Assembly: GCA_019059635.1 (NCBI GenBank)
Contig: JAGVRJ010000001.1
Span: 2,914,001 to 2,978,000, forward strand
Source of the DNA: Proales similis
Lineage: Eukaryota > Rotifera > Eurotatoria > Ploima > Proalidae
Reading direction: 5' to 3'
DNA: 64,000 nt
Position 1 is the first letter of the stretch; the number at the start of each line of letters is the position of its first letter. A program made the position numbers and the translations under genes. The notes beneath the pieces are model-generated. The model did not search any database, had not been told where the DNA came from, and worked only from the letters and a program-made list of their open reading frames with translations. Shown here piece by piece: positions 33,233-44,377 of this stretch.

Positions 33233-34708
33233 CTAGAAGCTGTTGAGTGTGGCCGAAGCGTGCTCGGGTTTGTGGACAGTTGGCAGTTCTGGTTTACTTG
33301 TCACTTCCGGTTTTACTTGCTGATTATGCGGATTGTGCGGAAGAAATTTTGCGACAAGTCGAACCAAGACTTCGATCAACTCGACTAGACTCAACACACT
33401 CATGCCAAGCATAAGACCGAGAGTGCCTCCCAGACTCGACAAAAGGCTTGCCGAGCTGATTTTTGGCGACTCGTAGATTTCGACGTAGCTTAGAGTCTCG
33501 AAATTGACGCTTATTTTGGCGACTGACTTTTGGAAATCTTCGATTGAGTCGTTTCTGAAGTTGTCCTTGAGCTTTTGCTCCTCGTACATGGCTCTGAGAT
33601 AAAGCTCGTAGGGATAGGACGAGCTGCTTCCTCGAGCTGAATAAATGCTCGAATCACATTCCAGCGGACATTTGTCTATGCAGGCTTGATTGGGCGGCGT
33701 GAATGTGCTTGTGTCATGAATTTCCTCTTCTGACTGACCCTCTTGTACCTTTCTAAGGTTGCTACATCGATTTATGCAAATATTTCGACGGTAAACAGTG
33801 CTCACGGTGAACGTGTCCTTATATTCAAAAGTATCATATGCGTGTATGCTATCGATTGCTTTCACACAGTCGCTGTATGGCTTTTCAAGTTTTTGGAAAA
33901 TGGTTTTGGAAACTGTCAAATGCGTGTGCTGGTTGGTGGGCACTTGAATTGCCTCTTCGACTAGTAGAGGACGAAAGGTGCGATTGTGAACAGCGATGAC
34001 CAGTCCCAGTTCTTGCACCCAAGGCGGTTGATATTTAAATGGTCCGACGTAGATTTCCAACTCTAAACCGGCTCCGGGACCCGATTTTGTACTTACGAGC
34101 GGTTTTGAATCTCCAAAGTTGAATATGTAGCAGTTGCCGTAGACCGGAGACTTGGCAAGTTGAAACGAGCTTGCGTTACAAGATTGACCATCGTAATAGC
34201 AGCTCAGAAGCATGTCCGATATGTCGAAACCATAGTCTGAGGGCGAAATCTGTCGATTGGCCATTCGGCTAACTATACGAGCGATGGCCGAAGCAGAAAA
34301 TTTAGAATAGTTTGATTCATGAGTGCCAAAATAAGAAAACAGATCTTGTTCAAAAGAGAAGCCGGCAGGCGCATTTCGCAGAATCATATCGCGCGTATCG
34401 TTCCTTGTCAAGTCAAACGGATTCATGTTGCAGAATGTTACGGCCGGAAACTCCATGCTCGCCTGACGAACCAGCTGGTAGTTGATAACCACATCGTAGT
34501 TGAGAAAGTCGAGAAGCGTCTGAACAATTAGAAAAGTGCCATAAGTGAAGGAGGCGAGCCAGGCTGCCAACCAGATGACCGTCAGCAATTTGAACGGCGC
34601 CAAGAATATTCGCGGCAGGCCGTGACAAGTAGACATTTTGGCGAGCTCCTCAAGCTCTTTCAGCCACTCGGCCAAGCTGAACTTTTTATTTGAGCGCTCT
34701 ACAGACAT
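33233..34708 (-). CDS. DEG/ENaC-family sodium channel subunit
   Basis: A 491 aa two-transmembrane channel subunit without introns. These form trimeric amiloride-sensitive Na+ channels gated by peptides, acid or touch. The intracellular N-terminus has the gating HG motif (STCHGLPRIF). TM1 is about residues 42-70 (LLTVIWLAAWLASFTYGTFL). The large extracellular domain carries the paired cysteines (VTFCNMNPF, GNCYIFNFG, CINRC, CIDKCPLECDSSIYS). Pre-TM2/TM2 reads SSLGGTLGLMLGMSVLSLVE, with GMS as the GxS selectivity filter. It is short but complete. The ATG at 34708 is preceded by a TATA box. Subfamily (peptide-gated, ASIC-like, degenerin) cannot be set. Confidence 0.93.
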   Translation of the reverse strand: MSVERSNKKFSLAEWLKELEELAKMSTCHGLPRIFLAPFKLLTVIWLAAWLASFTYGTFLIVQTLLDFLNYDVVINYQLVRQASMEFPAVTFCNMNPFDLTRNDTRDMILRNAPAGFSFEQDLFSYFGTHESNYSKFSASAIARIVSRMANRQISPSDYGFDISDMLLSCYYDGQSCNASSFQLAKSPVYGNCYIFNFGDSKPLVSTKSGPGAGLELEIYVGPFKYQPPWVQELGLVIAVHNRTFRPLLVEEAIQVPTNQHTHLTVSKTIFQKLEKPYSDCVKAIDSIHAYDTFEYKDTFTVSTVYRRNICINRCSNLRKVQEGQSEEEIHDTSTFTPPNQACIDKCPLECDSSIYSARGSSSSYPYELYLRAMYEEQKLKDNFRNDSIEDFQKSVAKISVNFETLSYVEIYESPKISSASLLSSLGGTLGLMLGMSVLSLVELIEVLVRLVAKFLPHNPHNQQVKPEVTSKPELPTVHKPEHASATLNSF

Positions 34709-34744
34709 TTCCAATCAATAAAATTTTCCCTTGCTCCGAGTCCT

Positions 34745-34751
34745 TTTTATA
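34745..34751 (-). promoter_or_regulatory. TATA box of the DEG/ENaC gene
   Basis: TATAAAA on the minus strand, within CTATAAAAAGG, about 37 bp before the first ATG at 34708. This implies a very short 5' leader. Confidence 0.65.
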
Positions 34752-35418
34752 GCTCGATTGAAAAGTTAATTGTCAAGACTCACATGATCAATATCGAAAC
34801 ACGAACAGCATCGTCATTCGGCAAATAGACCTTTAATGCTTGCACAGTTTTCGTATAAAACGCGTCACATATTTACTAATCGTTGGAAAAAAAATTTTCC
34901 GATAAATGTTGAAATCCGCACTGCTAATGAGAAATCGAACTGTGGAGCGGACGAGAAATAGGTGGAACAAGTTTGATTCCTTTTGCTAATTGATCGCAAA
35001 CTCAAATTTCTGATCCTGAACAGAACTCTAAACTCAAGTTAGATTTTATTTTCATTTGCTGCCGCGTTATAACGATAGCCTAGGCAATATTCTCATCAAA
35101 AAGTTGATTTGTTGCAAACTCAGAGAATGGACCAATGGCAGGTTAAATTTATTTTGAATGGATCAAAATTGGTGAATTAAGAATATGTAATTTTGCACGT
35201 TGCTCACATCACACAACAACACAGCTCGCTCGCTTTTCATTCAGAGCAGATAAATATCGAGAGAAATAATTGTGAATTGAAATAGCCACAATGGCCGTCG
35301 CTACGAATCTGACTCGAGACTGCTCAATTCTAAATCACTCAATTCGACATTTTTCTCTAGAGCTAAAAGCGAATCGATTCGCCTTTGTTACTTGAATAAT
35401 CCGAAAACTCTTCCAATC
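34752..35418. other. Intergenic region DEG/ENaC - eIF2-gamma
   Basis: A divergent, AT-rich upstream region of about 670 bp with no reading frame of interest. Confidence 0.4.
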
Positions 35419-37047
35419 ATGAGCAAAAATCAGTCACATCTGGCCGAGCAGAATCTTGAAAACTTGGACGCAAGTAAGCTGACACCACTATCGCCCGAGG
35501 TGATGAGCCGTCAAGCGACCATCAATATTGGTAAGTAAAACGTATTCTCTTGTCTCACATGAGGCCAATGGATGAAATAGAAAATTCAAAGGCACAATTG
35601 GCCATGTGGCGCACGGAAAGTCGACTGTGGTCAAGGCTCTAACCGGTGTTTTGACTGTTCGCTTCAAGAATGAGAAAGAGCGTAACATTACGATCAAACT
35701 CGGCTACGCAAACGCCAAAGTAAGCCAACTGAACGATTGGCTGTTTGATTCGTAGCCTTACTCGATGGTCGAATAGATTTACAAATGCGACAACGAAAAC
35801 TGCCCGAGACCTAGTTGCTACAGATCGGGCGGAAGCAGCAAAGAAGATCAGTTCCCGTGCGATCGGTCGAATTGCGGCGGCACTTTTCGTCTTTTGAGAC
35901 ACATTTCGTTCGTCGACTGTCCAGGTCACGACATTCTCATGGCAACTATGTTGAACGGCGCCGCAGTCATGGACGCTGTGCTCCTTCTGATCGGTAAGGC
36001 TGCTGCTGAATAAGCTCATCGGTTAAAGCGTCGCATTGTTAAATGCCTGCTTGATAGCCGGAAACGAGACCTGTCCGCAGCCGCAAACATCCGAGCATTT
36101 GGCTGCTATCGAGATCATGAAACTGCGACACATAATAATTTTGCAGAACAAGATCGATTTGGTGAAAGAGGCGCAGGCCAAAGAGCAGTACGAGCAAATT
36201 GTTCAGTTCGTTCAAGGTACGGTGGCCGAGAAGGCGCCTGTTATTCCCATATCGGCCCAGCTCAAATACAATATCGAGGCCATTTGCGAGTACATTGTCA
36301 AAAAAGTTCCCATTCCCGTCAGAGACTTTACATGCCAGCCGAGGCTCATCATAATTCGCTCGTTTGACGTCAACAAGCCTGGAAGCGAGGTCGAGGATCT
36401 GAAAGGCGGCGTGGCCGGTGGAAGTATTCTTCGCGGCGTTTTAGTGGTCGGTCAGGAGATCGAGGTGCGACCTGGCGTAGTTACCAGAGACGCTCAGGGC
36501 AAATTCAGCTGTCGGCCAATCAGATCGAAAATTGTGAGTCTGTTCGCCGAACAGAACGAGCTTCAATTCGCCGTGCCCGGTGGGCTCATCGGTGTAGGCA
36601 CCAAAATCGACCCGGAACTTTGCCGAGCCGACCGAATGGTCGGACACACTCTCGGTGCAGTCGGCTCCTTGCCAGACATCTACTCCGACATTGAGATCAG
36701 CTCTTTCCTGCTCCGACGTTTGTTGGGCGTTCGAACAGAGGGTGACAAGAAAGCTGCCAAAGTAGAAAAGCTTCAAAAAGGAGAATCGCTCATGTTGAAC
36801 ATCGGCTCGCTCAGCACCGGCGCACGAGTCACTGCGGTCAAGTTGGACTTGGCCAAGCTTCAGCTCAACACACCTGTGTGCACCGAAATCGGCGAGAAGG
36901 TCGCTCTCAGTCGCAAAATTGAAAAGCATTGGCGGTAAGCGTCCGAAACAAATCGATTTCTTTCTATCTCTTTAACTATCGGCCCTCTCCAGCCTTATCG
37001 GATGGGGCCAGATTCGCAAGGGAACCGTGGTCCAGCCAACGATCTAA
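35419..37047 (+). CDS. EIF2S3: Translation initiation factor eIF2 subunit gamma
   Basis: A 462 aa GTPase that carries initiator Met-tRNA to the 40S ribosome in the eIF2 ternary complex. Five exons (35419-35530, 35592-35719, 35777-35993, 36058-36934, 36993-37047). G1 is GHVAHGKST, switch 1 is [18 protein letters not shown], and G3 is DCPGHD. A zinc-knuckle insert ([12 protein letters not shown]...CDRSNCGG) separates G2 from G3. G4 is QNKIDLV, and [10 protein letters not shown] is the G5 region. Domains II and III follow, and the end [18 protein letters not shown] is nearly universal. Human is 472 aa. Conservation is very strong and no residue is missing. Confidence 0.97.
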
Positions 37048-38921
37048 GCATCTGCAGCATGCTTGTTATTTTTCCAAGTTATCCGTCAACCTCTTTACTT
37101 GCTCCTACTAAGTGCCTTTTTCTTTTCGCCTCGTTTTGTTCATTCATCATTATTATTTCGATTATTTCTATTGTTATCGATTCGAGAAATGAGCGTTGAA
37201 AAAATTTAAGAAGAAAAGCTTGATGCGATTGCTGGGGTGTGATTCTCGTCGATGATGATGGCAGCAATGAAATTATAATCATAATAAACGAGCGATATGC
37301 GATAAGGACCGAACGGCTACAATTCGAAGGGTCTTGAAATTCGATGGGTTGAGACATACTATTGGCTTCCGATTAAATTCAAGCGGCAGTCCCTTATTGC
37401 AAGCCCATTTGGAAACGCGAGAATTAAATATTGATGCCGCAGCAGCTTAATAAGGCCGCCTTGTGCGCTGAGACATGTTCGATTAGGCTTACGTCACACG
37501 AAAGCGACTTGACTGCCGGAAAAGTGTGAGCACAAAGTCGCATTAAGTTTGATTAGAATTGACAGACCGTGAGGCAACAAAATACAGTTAAAACCTCGCA
37601 CGCATTATAGCAAGAGCCACCCAGAGAGAGAGAGAGAGAGGGAAAGTTTACTCACGCATCAGTACATTTCATGATTCATCAGCCTTCGTCTTCGCCATCA
37701 TTTAAGCAGGCAAGCATGGTCCATAAAGATTTGGCACAAATTTCAATTACTCGAGTGTTTTCGGCTTATGTCTGAGCAAATGGCGTCAATATGGCTCGAG
37801 TCTAATTATATTTGCGCCGGTCGGAACTTGTGCCGACCAACAGATTAATTGAAATGATCCGGCCTTCGATCTCAGGGGAAGATGCAATTTGCCGAATTAA
37901 ATAAACATATAAAGCGCGCGCTTTAATGCATCAGGCTGCAGATGGCACATGCGCTCATTAAATAACTCCATCTTGACTTGAGGAACATTGTTTCACTTTG
38001 GAAGACCGGCCTCGTCCCATATTAATTCAGGTAGAGGAACAAGTGTGTGGCACAAGATGAAGAAAGCCAAACAGCTCCTATCGTCCCGTCAATCTTTCTC
38101 ATCTGATCGACTCGTTCAAAGCGTTTAATTGCGCATCTCGTCAACAAAATTCAATTTCTTTAGCGCCTTTCTCTTTCAAATGTTCGCCTGCTTTTCACTC
38201 GTTTGATTTCGGCCGCCTCACAAATGGATGCCGGTCCCCAATGCGCAACATAGCTAATTTTATGCCGCGTTTTCCTCCTATTTTTCCAATCGCAAACACT
38301 CAAACAAACAGTCATAATTCTCTCTGGATTGAATGGTGAACGCCAATTAGCCTAATTCGTTGCTAGTAGTTGTTGTCATCATTTTCATTCTCTTCATTAT
38401 CGTTTTTGGTGAGCATTCTTGGTTGGAAAACGAAGCACCCAAGTCGGCTTCTAAAATCGACATCAATGTTAACGGAGCCGAGCTGAAACCGGTCGATGGA
38501 TTAAAATGTTAATTGTGACGTCCATTGTTGCGTTTGACTTGTTCTGCGTCTGTTTTAGCCTTTTGCAAACGTCCTTCTATTACTTGACATTTTTGTTCTC
38601 TTCTGACGTCTGCAATCGCAATCAGCAGCCGTCCATTAATTAGCCAGTATAAATTGTCGACAAGCAGCAGGGTTGCCTCTTTTGTTTATTTCTCGTAAGA
38701 GGATGAACTAATCAATGTGAGATGCCTCGACTGCCGTATGTCAATGTGTGTGTGTGCGGTTGCTGGTTGGATTCCTGTTTGCCTTCAGCTTATGTGCGCC
38801 TTCTTTTTTTATTAAAAAGAAGAAATATTGAAAGTTTGATCGTTTAGATCTGCATAATATTCGCAATCATCGGTAGAGCTTTGCAATCAGGCAAAGCGTT
38901 GGTGACTGTTTCACTCAACTC
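37048..38921. other. 1.9 kb non-coding region
   Basis: Starts with the eIF2-gamma 3' UTR (AATAAA near 37283). Then about 1.6 kb without exons, with a (GA)n run at about 37625-37641. It probably contains the synaptotagmin-like promoter. Nothing else was recognised. Confidence 0.45.
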
Positions 38922-40886
38922 ATGAATCGGCTCTTTCCCAAGCAGCAATCAGCGCAATTCATTGCTTCGTCGGTGCTCAACGCAACATCAAATAGCCCGA
39001 GTCACGCATCTGGTAATCGATTTATATTTAGGGCGATTTAGCGCCGTGAGCTCATAACTCCATGTCTCTAGGTGCTTACGAGCTCCAATGGCTGCTTCCG
39101 TTCGCCTTCCTGCTTCTGTTATTCATCGCAGCTCTTCTAGCCTTTCTCTACATACTCGTTTTCAAACTAGGCGCTGGCACTCGCAGCTCGTCTGACACAA
39201 GTAATTTAACTCCCTCCCCATCCGCATCCATCCTTGCATCTACTTGTGCCTGAGGATCTAACGATTTTTTTTTGCCACTGAAGATAAATGGTCGAGCCTG
39301 AACAGTGAATTTTCGAGCCATAATTATGGCACATGCGAGGATCTGATATCAAATTATTCAAATATTGAATCTATTGAATCTGAAGCAGCGGCTCCCAAAT
39401 GCTTTGCTAAATTGAGCTCAAGTTTGACGTGGCCCAAAACAGACATAGCGAGACGAATCTTCAAATTTGGCAAAGCAAAGTCAAAGTGCGAGCAGAATGT
39501 GCGCATGAGCGATCTCAACGACAAGATTCGTCTCAAGAGCTCCGTTTCTGCAAGTGGATCAATAAATTCCGAATTTTCAATGAGCAAAGTCATATCCACC
39601 GAGCAACTGTGCCGCGATCGGCCTCGATCCAGCACAGAGCTGCACTACTCGCTGGCGGTGGATGAGAGGCATCAAGGCCTGAGAGTGAACGTTATCTCAT
39701 TGGAAAACCTCAAGCTGTCAGGCTCGAGTACTGACAGCCACATGAACATATACATTCGAGTCGAGCTGCTTCCGCCCGCCAACTTGGGCAATCAATGCGA
39801 CAGATCAACTCTTAAGCGTCGAGCCAAGACGCGAATAATCCGCAACCGAACAAATCCGATATTCGAAGAGTCGTTTTTATTCGACAATTTGTCCGAGATT
39901 CTCGCCGACGAGCACGTCAAACTCGAGCAACAGTACCGAATTGTGTTTTTCATTTGCAATTCGAATCTATTCGGACGCGATCAGCTTCTTGGACAAGTTG
40001 TGCACAACATCGAGCACAGCGAGCTGGCTGACAAGACCGCCCTCTTCTACACGAAGCCAATCGAAATGATCGACTCGACTGTGAGTAGAAGCTGCCTCTC
40101 TTGCCTAATCATCTCTGCGTTCAACACTTTTCATCAAAAGAAAAACTCGCCTCGTCTCGGACATGTCTTCTTTTCTCTAATGTACCACGCCGAGCGAAGA
40201 CGCTTGCTTTTGCACTTGGACAAGGCGAGCAACCTGACTATTCCCCTGAGGTACCCTAACTCGGACAAGGTTCCAAGTAAGCAATTTAGACCGCCCGGCA
40301 CGTTGACTGGAAGCTTTAATAGGCGCTTCATATAGACTCGTTCGTCAAGGTCTATTTGCTCTACGAGGGCCAGCGAGTGGATAAAAAGCAGACGAAAGTA
40401 TTTGACGCGAGCAGGGAGCCGATATTTAACGAGACGCTTGAATTCGATTTGACAAACGTGATGCAAATCGCACGACCGTCAGAGAACATGAGTTATCAGG
40501 CGTCGAGCGGGGATCTGCGAGCGCTCAACGACCAAGTGTGCGCCGAGGCGTTTTCCAATCTTCAATTGCTCATTTTAATTATGGACTCGGACTCGGTTGA
40601 AAAGTGCGACGTCATTGGCAAAGTTGAGCTCATCTCACAGCAGCGGCACAAGAGACAGGCTGACTACCAGCTCAAGGAGGAAATAATCTGGAGCGAATCG
40701 CGAGCGCCCATCGCAACCACCAATCTAGATGAGCAAGCATTAAATGGAATCAGGCGCGACTCGTTGAGCTCACGAGCGGCCGAGATAACTTCGACTCGCG
40801 TCTTTCCACTCGAGCAGCACTGGTCTACCGTTTTCAATCGGCCGAATTTACCTCTTTTTTGCAGCTATAACTTGAAAGACTTTTAG
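38922..40886 (+). CDS. Synaptotagmin-like two-C2 membrane protein
   Basis: A 567 aa protein from five exons, all in phase. The short lumenal N-terminus has NATS glycosylation. One TM segment (about residues 36-58, LLPFAFLLLLFIAALLAFLYI) precedes a long linker and C2A (about 215-355: ELHYSLAVDERHQGLRVNVI). C2B (about 375-567) includes GHVFFSLMYHAERRRLLLHL and NSFVKVYLLYEGQ, and ends HWSTVFNRPNLPLFCSYNL like a C2B tail. Calcium loops look degraded. C2A loop 3 reads ICNSNLFGRD where Asp-x-Asp is expected. C2B keeps MDSDSVEKCD but has Asn for the first-loop Asp. It is therefore probably a calcium-independent synaptotagmin (Syt4/12/13/14/16 type), class undecided. AATAAA is four bases after the stop. 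Confidence 0.82.
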
Positions 40887-41428
40887 AAGAATAAAAGCTT
40901 ATTTATTTTGAGTTCTGCATGGCCGTCAGGAGCGCACGCTGCGAAGTCCAGTTGCGCAGTTCGCATCCAAATAAGCCAGTTAAGGAGGAACCAGCAAACT
41001 GGATTATCAGAGAACGAGACGAGAATATTTTCGCAATTAGGCGACCAATAGCCGAGAGAAGCGAAGAGACAGAGTTAGGAACAGAACGAGATAATTGCCA
41101 CTAATGGGATTTCCTGGTCCATGTTTGGACTCTGGTGGAAAGAATGCAGCGATGAGTTGGACGATAACTACGCTCGTCCAGTCGCAGAGGCTTCTTTCAG
41201 ATTAACATTGGGGTTCTCTTCAGGCTCATTTTAATCAAGCAGTGCTCTTGAGCCAATCGAGTCAAATAGACCAATATCTTTCTAATCCGATTTGTAATGG
41301 CAACCCAGGCCAGCCTGAAATACTTAAATAGATAATGAGAGAGAAATCGCACACTCAGCCCATCCCAACACACACGCACGCACACAAAGTGAACACTGAC
41401 AAAGTGACACTCGACTGATTCGAGTGAA
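40887..41428. other. Intergenic region upstream of the TGF-beta gene
   Basis: AATAAA of the synaptotagmin-like gene lies at 40890-40895. The rest is non-coding, with a CA-rich run near 41370. A reading frame at 40919-41104 shows no prodomain features. Confidence 0.4.
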
Positions 41429-42096
41429 ATGATGGCAAGTACTTTTGGCATACTGTTGACATTAATGATTCTAATCATTTCACTGGAAACGCATCTGACT
41501 GACACGCCGCCAGCAGAGAGCGAGATAATTAAGGATAGCCGCTACTACTTGGGCCGCACTATTCAGCTCGATCGAGGTGATTGAACCACTAATTGACATG
41601 CACTTTATATTCAACCGACTAAACTTGCTCAATCGATTTTCGCGATACTCGGCGTTGTCAAGGAAGTGCAATTATTGCACAGGCAAATGGAAATGGACGA
41701 TTTCGGCGTTCAAGTAGACGCCAGAGCTATTTCTCCTACAAGCATCGCATTGGCGCCTGCCAACGGATGGACTTCAAAGTGAACTTTGTCGAGCTCGGAT
41801 GGGACAAATGGATCATATTTCCGAAATTCTTCAACGCTCACATCTGCTCCGGCAGTTGTTCGCTCTCATCGGGACTATCGAGCAGGACGCGCGGCTCGGG
41901 CGCTCTGGTTCAGGTTACCAATCACGCGCAAATAATGAGCATTCTCGAGTACAAGCATCCGGAAATCAACCAGCAAATGACAAAGTGCGTCTCGACCAAG
42001 CTCAAGCCATTGACTGTGATATTTCTGGACGAGTATGGCCAACTAAAAACGAAGCAGTACCAGGACATGGTGATCGAGGAATGTGGCTGTCGCTGA
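41429..42096 (+). CDS. Divergent TGF-beta superfamily ligand
   Basis: A 193 aa secreted growth factor from exons 41429-41576 and 41663-42096. The start MMASTFGILLTLMILIISLE is a signal peptide. Only about 45 residues follow before a basic furin-like site (RFRRSSRR). The mature part starts near SYFSYKHRIGAC and has the family pattern: FVELGWDKWIIFP, HICSGSC, NHAQIMSIL, KCVSTKLKPLTVIFLD, and the end VIEECGCR. Six knot cysteines are present. The usual CC pair is KC, so the cysteine of the inter-chain disulfide is absent, as in GDF9/BMP15. The prodomain is far shorter than the usual 200 or more residues, and a missed upstream exon is the main alternative. AATAAA lies near 42223. BMP/GDF versus activin class is unclear. 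Confidence 0.85.
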
Positions 42097-42748
42097 TCGA
42101 CTCGTCAATATTCCATCTCATCTGCATCTCGTCTGCTCTTCACAAGAGGAAAAAAGAAAATTCAATTCTGTCATTATGAAATTCGCTCAAAGACTCTGTA
42201 GCCTTGAAGGTGAACATAAATCAATAAACTAATCAAAACTTAAATGAGACATTCGTTCGACAAAATTTCCTGACATGCTCTCCACCGCAGCGTCTGGCCC
42301 GTTTGTTGAGCCGTTTGTTCTTCGAGTTTTAATTGCCGTTCGGCAGTTGCGGAAATAATTGGTCGATCAATCGATAATTCTCTTTCAAAATGCCAGCCAA
42401 TTGAAAGCAAAATTGAAACTCGAGACTCTTTGCGGGTCGCTTCAATTTTCTTCTTGTTCTCGCTCGAGTCGTACATGGCGGTGGGAGAATGAGAGAAAAC
42501 GATCGCTAGACTTTTCAAGATTTTATTCGGTAGAATCCACGAGTCTATACCTCAAGTTGTCCACCTGGACGAGAGCTCTATTTATAATGAAATAAATTTA
42601 AAATGAATTAAATTAATTTGCTGAAAACAACGTGGAAAGATGCTGAATCGAAGGCGTTAAAGCAGCATGAGGCGTGCTGCCTATCGTCTGGAATGCATTA
42701 AAGAGTGTGAATTTGATTGTCTTTTTTCTTTAGGAAGATTCAATAGAA
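42097..42748. other. Intergenic region
   Basis: TGF-beta 3' UTR followed by about 500 bp upstream of the uridine kinase. A TTTCTTTAG acceptor about 15 bp before the kinase ATG suggests a 5' UTR intron. Confidence 0.45.
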
Positions 42749-43375
42749 ATGTACTTGATCGCAATAACGGGCATCTCGTGCAGTGGCAAGACAACTCTCA
42801 GCAAGCAGCTGCAAAAGGCCCTGGGGGGCCAAGAGAAGTGCCTTCTCATTTCGCTCGATCGCTACTACAAAGAGCTGAGCAAAGAGCAGTATGAAATTCT
42901 TCACTCGGACAACGCAGAGATCAACTTTGACACGCCGGACGCGATCGATTTCGAGCTGCTGTTTGCGAACCTCAATGCTCTACTAAAAGGCGAGTCGATT
43001 CAACTGCCGTGCTTTAACATCGCCTCTTGCAAGATCGAGAGCTGGGAGACAATAAACACGAACGGTTTGGAGTTTATCATTTTGGAAGGTCTTTTCCTCT
43101 TGAGCGATCCTCGTTTGAAGAAATTGTGCGATTTGAAAATTTGGGTCGAGACCAGCGACTATGTTTGCGCGTTGAGACGTTTCATAAAGTTTACCGAATC
43201 AATAGAGGGCTACTCGTCCAAATATGTCTACAATCAGTGCATCAAGTACGTTGTGCCAGCGCAGCAGAAATATATAAAACCGACCAGAAAATACTGTGAC
43301 CTGTTTGCCAACGGCGAGAACGAGGACACCGAGTCGGCGAACATAATTGCCAAATTTGTCTTGAACAAATCTTAA
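42749..43375 (+). CDS. Uridine kinase-family P-loop kinase
   Basis: A 208 aa cytosolic kinase, one coding exon. It would phosphorylate uridine/cytidine in pyrimidine salvage. Walker A is GISCSGKTT (residues 7-15). The uridine-binding block reads LDRYYKEL and NFDTPDAIDFELL, and FIILEGLFLLSDPRLKKLCD is typical. LRRFIKFTESIEGYSSKYVY is the lid region. The wording is closer to the short bacterial-type Udk-like kinases than to UCK1/2 with their C-terminal extensions, and is distinct from nicotinamide riboside kinase. A transfer origin is possible but not shown. The ATG at 42749 directly precedes the first beta strand; a few upstream codons (EDSIE) are open to the likely splice acceptor. Confidence 0.85.
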   Translation: MYLIAITGISCSGKTTLSKQLQKALGGQEKCLLISLDRYYKELSKEQYEILHSDNAEINFDTPDAIDFELLFANLNALLKGESIQLPCFNIASCKIESWETINTNGLEFIILEGLFLLSDPRLKKLCDLKIWVETSDYVCALRRFIKFTESIEGYSSKYVYNQCIKYVVPAQQKYIKPTRKYCDLFANGENEDTESANIIAKFVLNKS

Positions 43376-43649
43376 AAATAAAACAAAAGCACTCGGCAAA
43401 ATCGTCCAAAAAAATTAAATTTTTTAAAAATAATTTGCCAAAAGACAGACCAGTTAATTGCGGAGTCTCGAGTTAATAAAAAGCGAATTTTTATCAATTG
43501 CAGAGCGATTGCAGAACTTAATTGACAATGTGTTGGTTTTTGCATACGTGGTCTTGATTCGGTTTTCGAACGAGTAAAAAAGCTTCGCTCATAATCATTT
43601 GCCAATCAGTTTGTCACATTTATTAGAGAATATCTAAAAACAACAAAAA

Positions 43650-44377
43650 ATGGAACTACCGTTCATGGATGAAATCAAACGCATGAATAAGCGCCAGGTA
43701 TCTTGCTTGCTAGCGCCAGTTTGCCTCTTCAAAACCAGTCAACTCTAAGCAATCAAACTCAAGCTCTATTATCAAATTCTCAACTTCGGAATGATCATCT
43801 CCACTGCATTGATGATCTGGAAGGGCCTGATGGTGGTGACCGGCTCAGAAAGCCCCATTGTGGTTGTACTCAGCGGCAGTATGGAGCCAGCGTTCTATCG
43901 AGGTGATCTCCTATTGCTCACACACGACCAGCAGGAGCCGATCAGAACCGGTGACATTGTCGTCTTCAAAATAGAGGGTCGTGACATTCCGATTGTTCAT
44001 CGTGTCCTCAAAGTACACGAAAGGTACTTGTTGTTGAGGATCTGATCCGTGCTAATTGTTTTTCTAAACCATTTCTATGCGCAGACCTGATGGCAAAGTA
44101 AAATACCTGACCAAAGGAGACAACAACGCTGTTGACGACCGCGGCCTATACGCGCCTGGTCAGTACTGGCTTGAGCGAAAAGACATCGTAGGCAGAGCCA
44201 AGGGCTTTGTGCCCTACATTGGCATTGTGACCATTCTGATGAACGACTACCCCCAACTTAAAGTAAGCATTTTGTCTCTCTCGCTAGTCTGAGCTCGCAA
44301 ATCTAAAGACCTGACTCTTCAAGTACGTCATATTGGCAACTCTTGGCTTATTTGTTTTAGTCAAGAGGGAGAACTAG
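43650..44377 (+). CDS. SEC11: Signal peptidase complex catalytic subunit SEC11
   Basis: A 179 aa ER membrane serine protease that removes signal peptides; same length as human SEC11A. Exons 43650-43697, 43764-44023, 44085-44262, 44324-44377. N-terminal membrane segment: [19 protein letters not shown]. Catalytic Ser in [15 protein letters not shown], catalytic His in [10 protein letters not shown], catalytic Asp region in [13 protein letters not shown]. The C-terminal hydrophobic helix is [14 protein letters not shown]. All elements are intact. Confidence 0.96.

Noticed and set aside
40919-41104. 61-codon frame between synaptotagmin-like and TGF-beta genes, considered as a TGF-beta prodomain exon
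   Set aside because: No hydrophobic signal or prodomain-like pattern, and no clean splice join to the ligand exons.
42749-43375. Nicotinamide riboside kinase
   Set aside because: The NFDTPDAIDFELL block and EGLFLLSDPRL wording follow uridine kinases.
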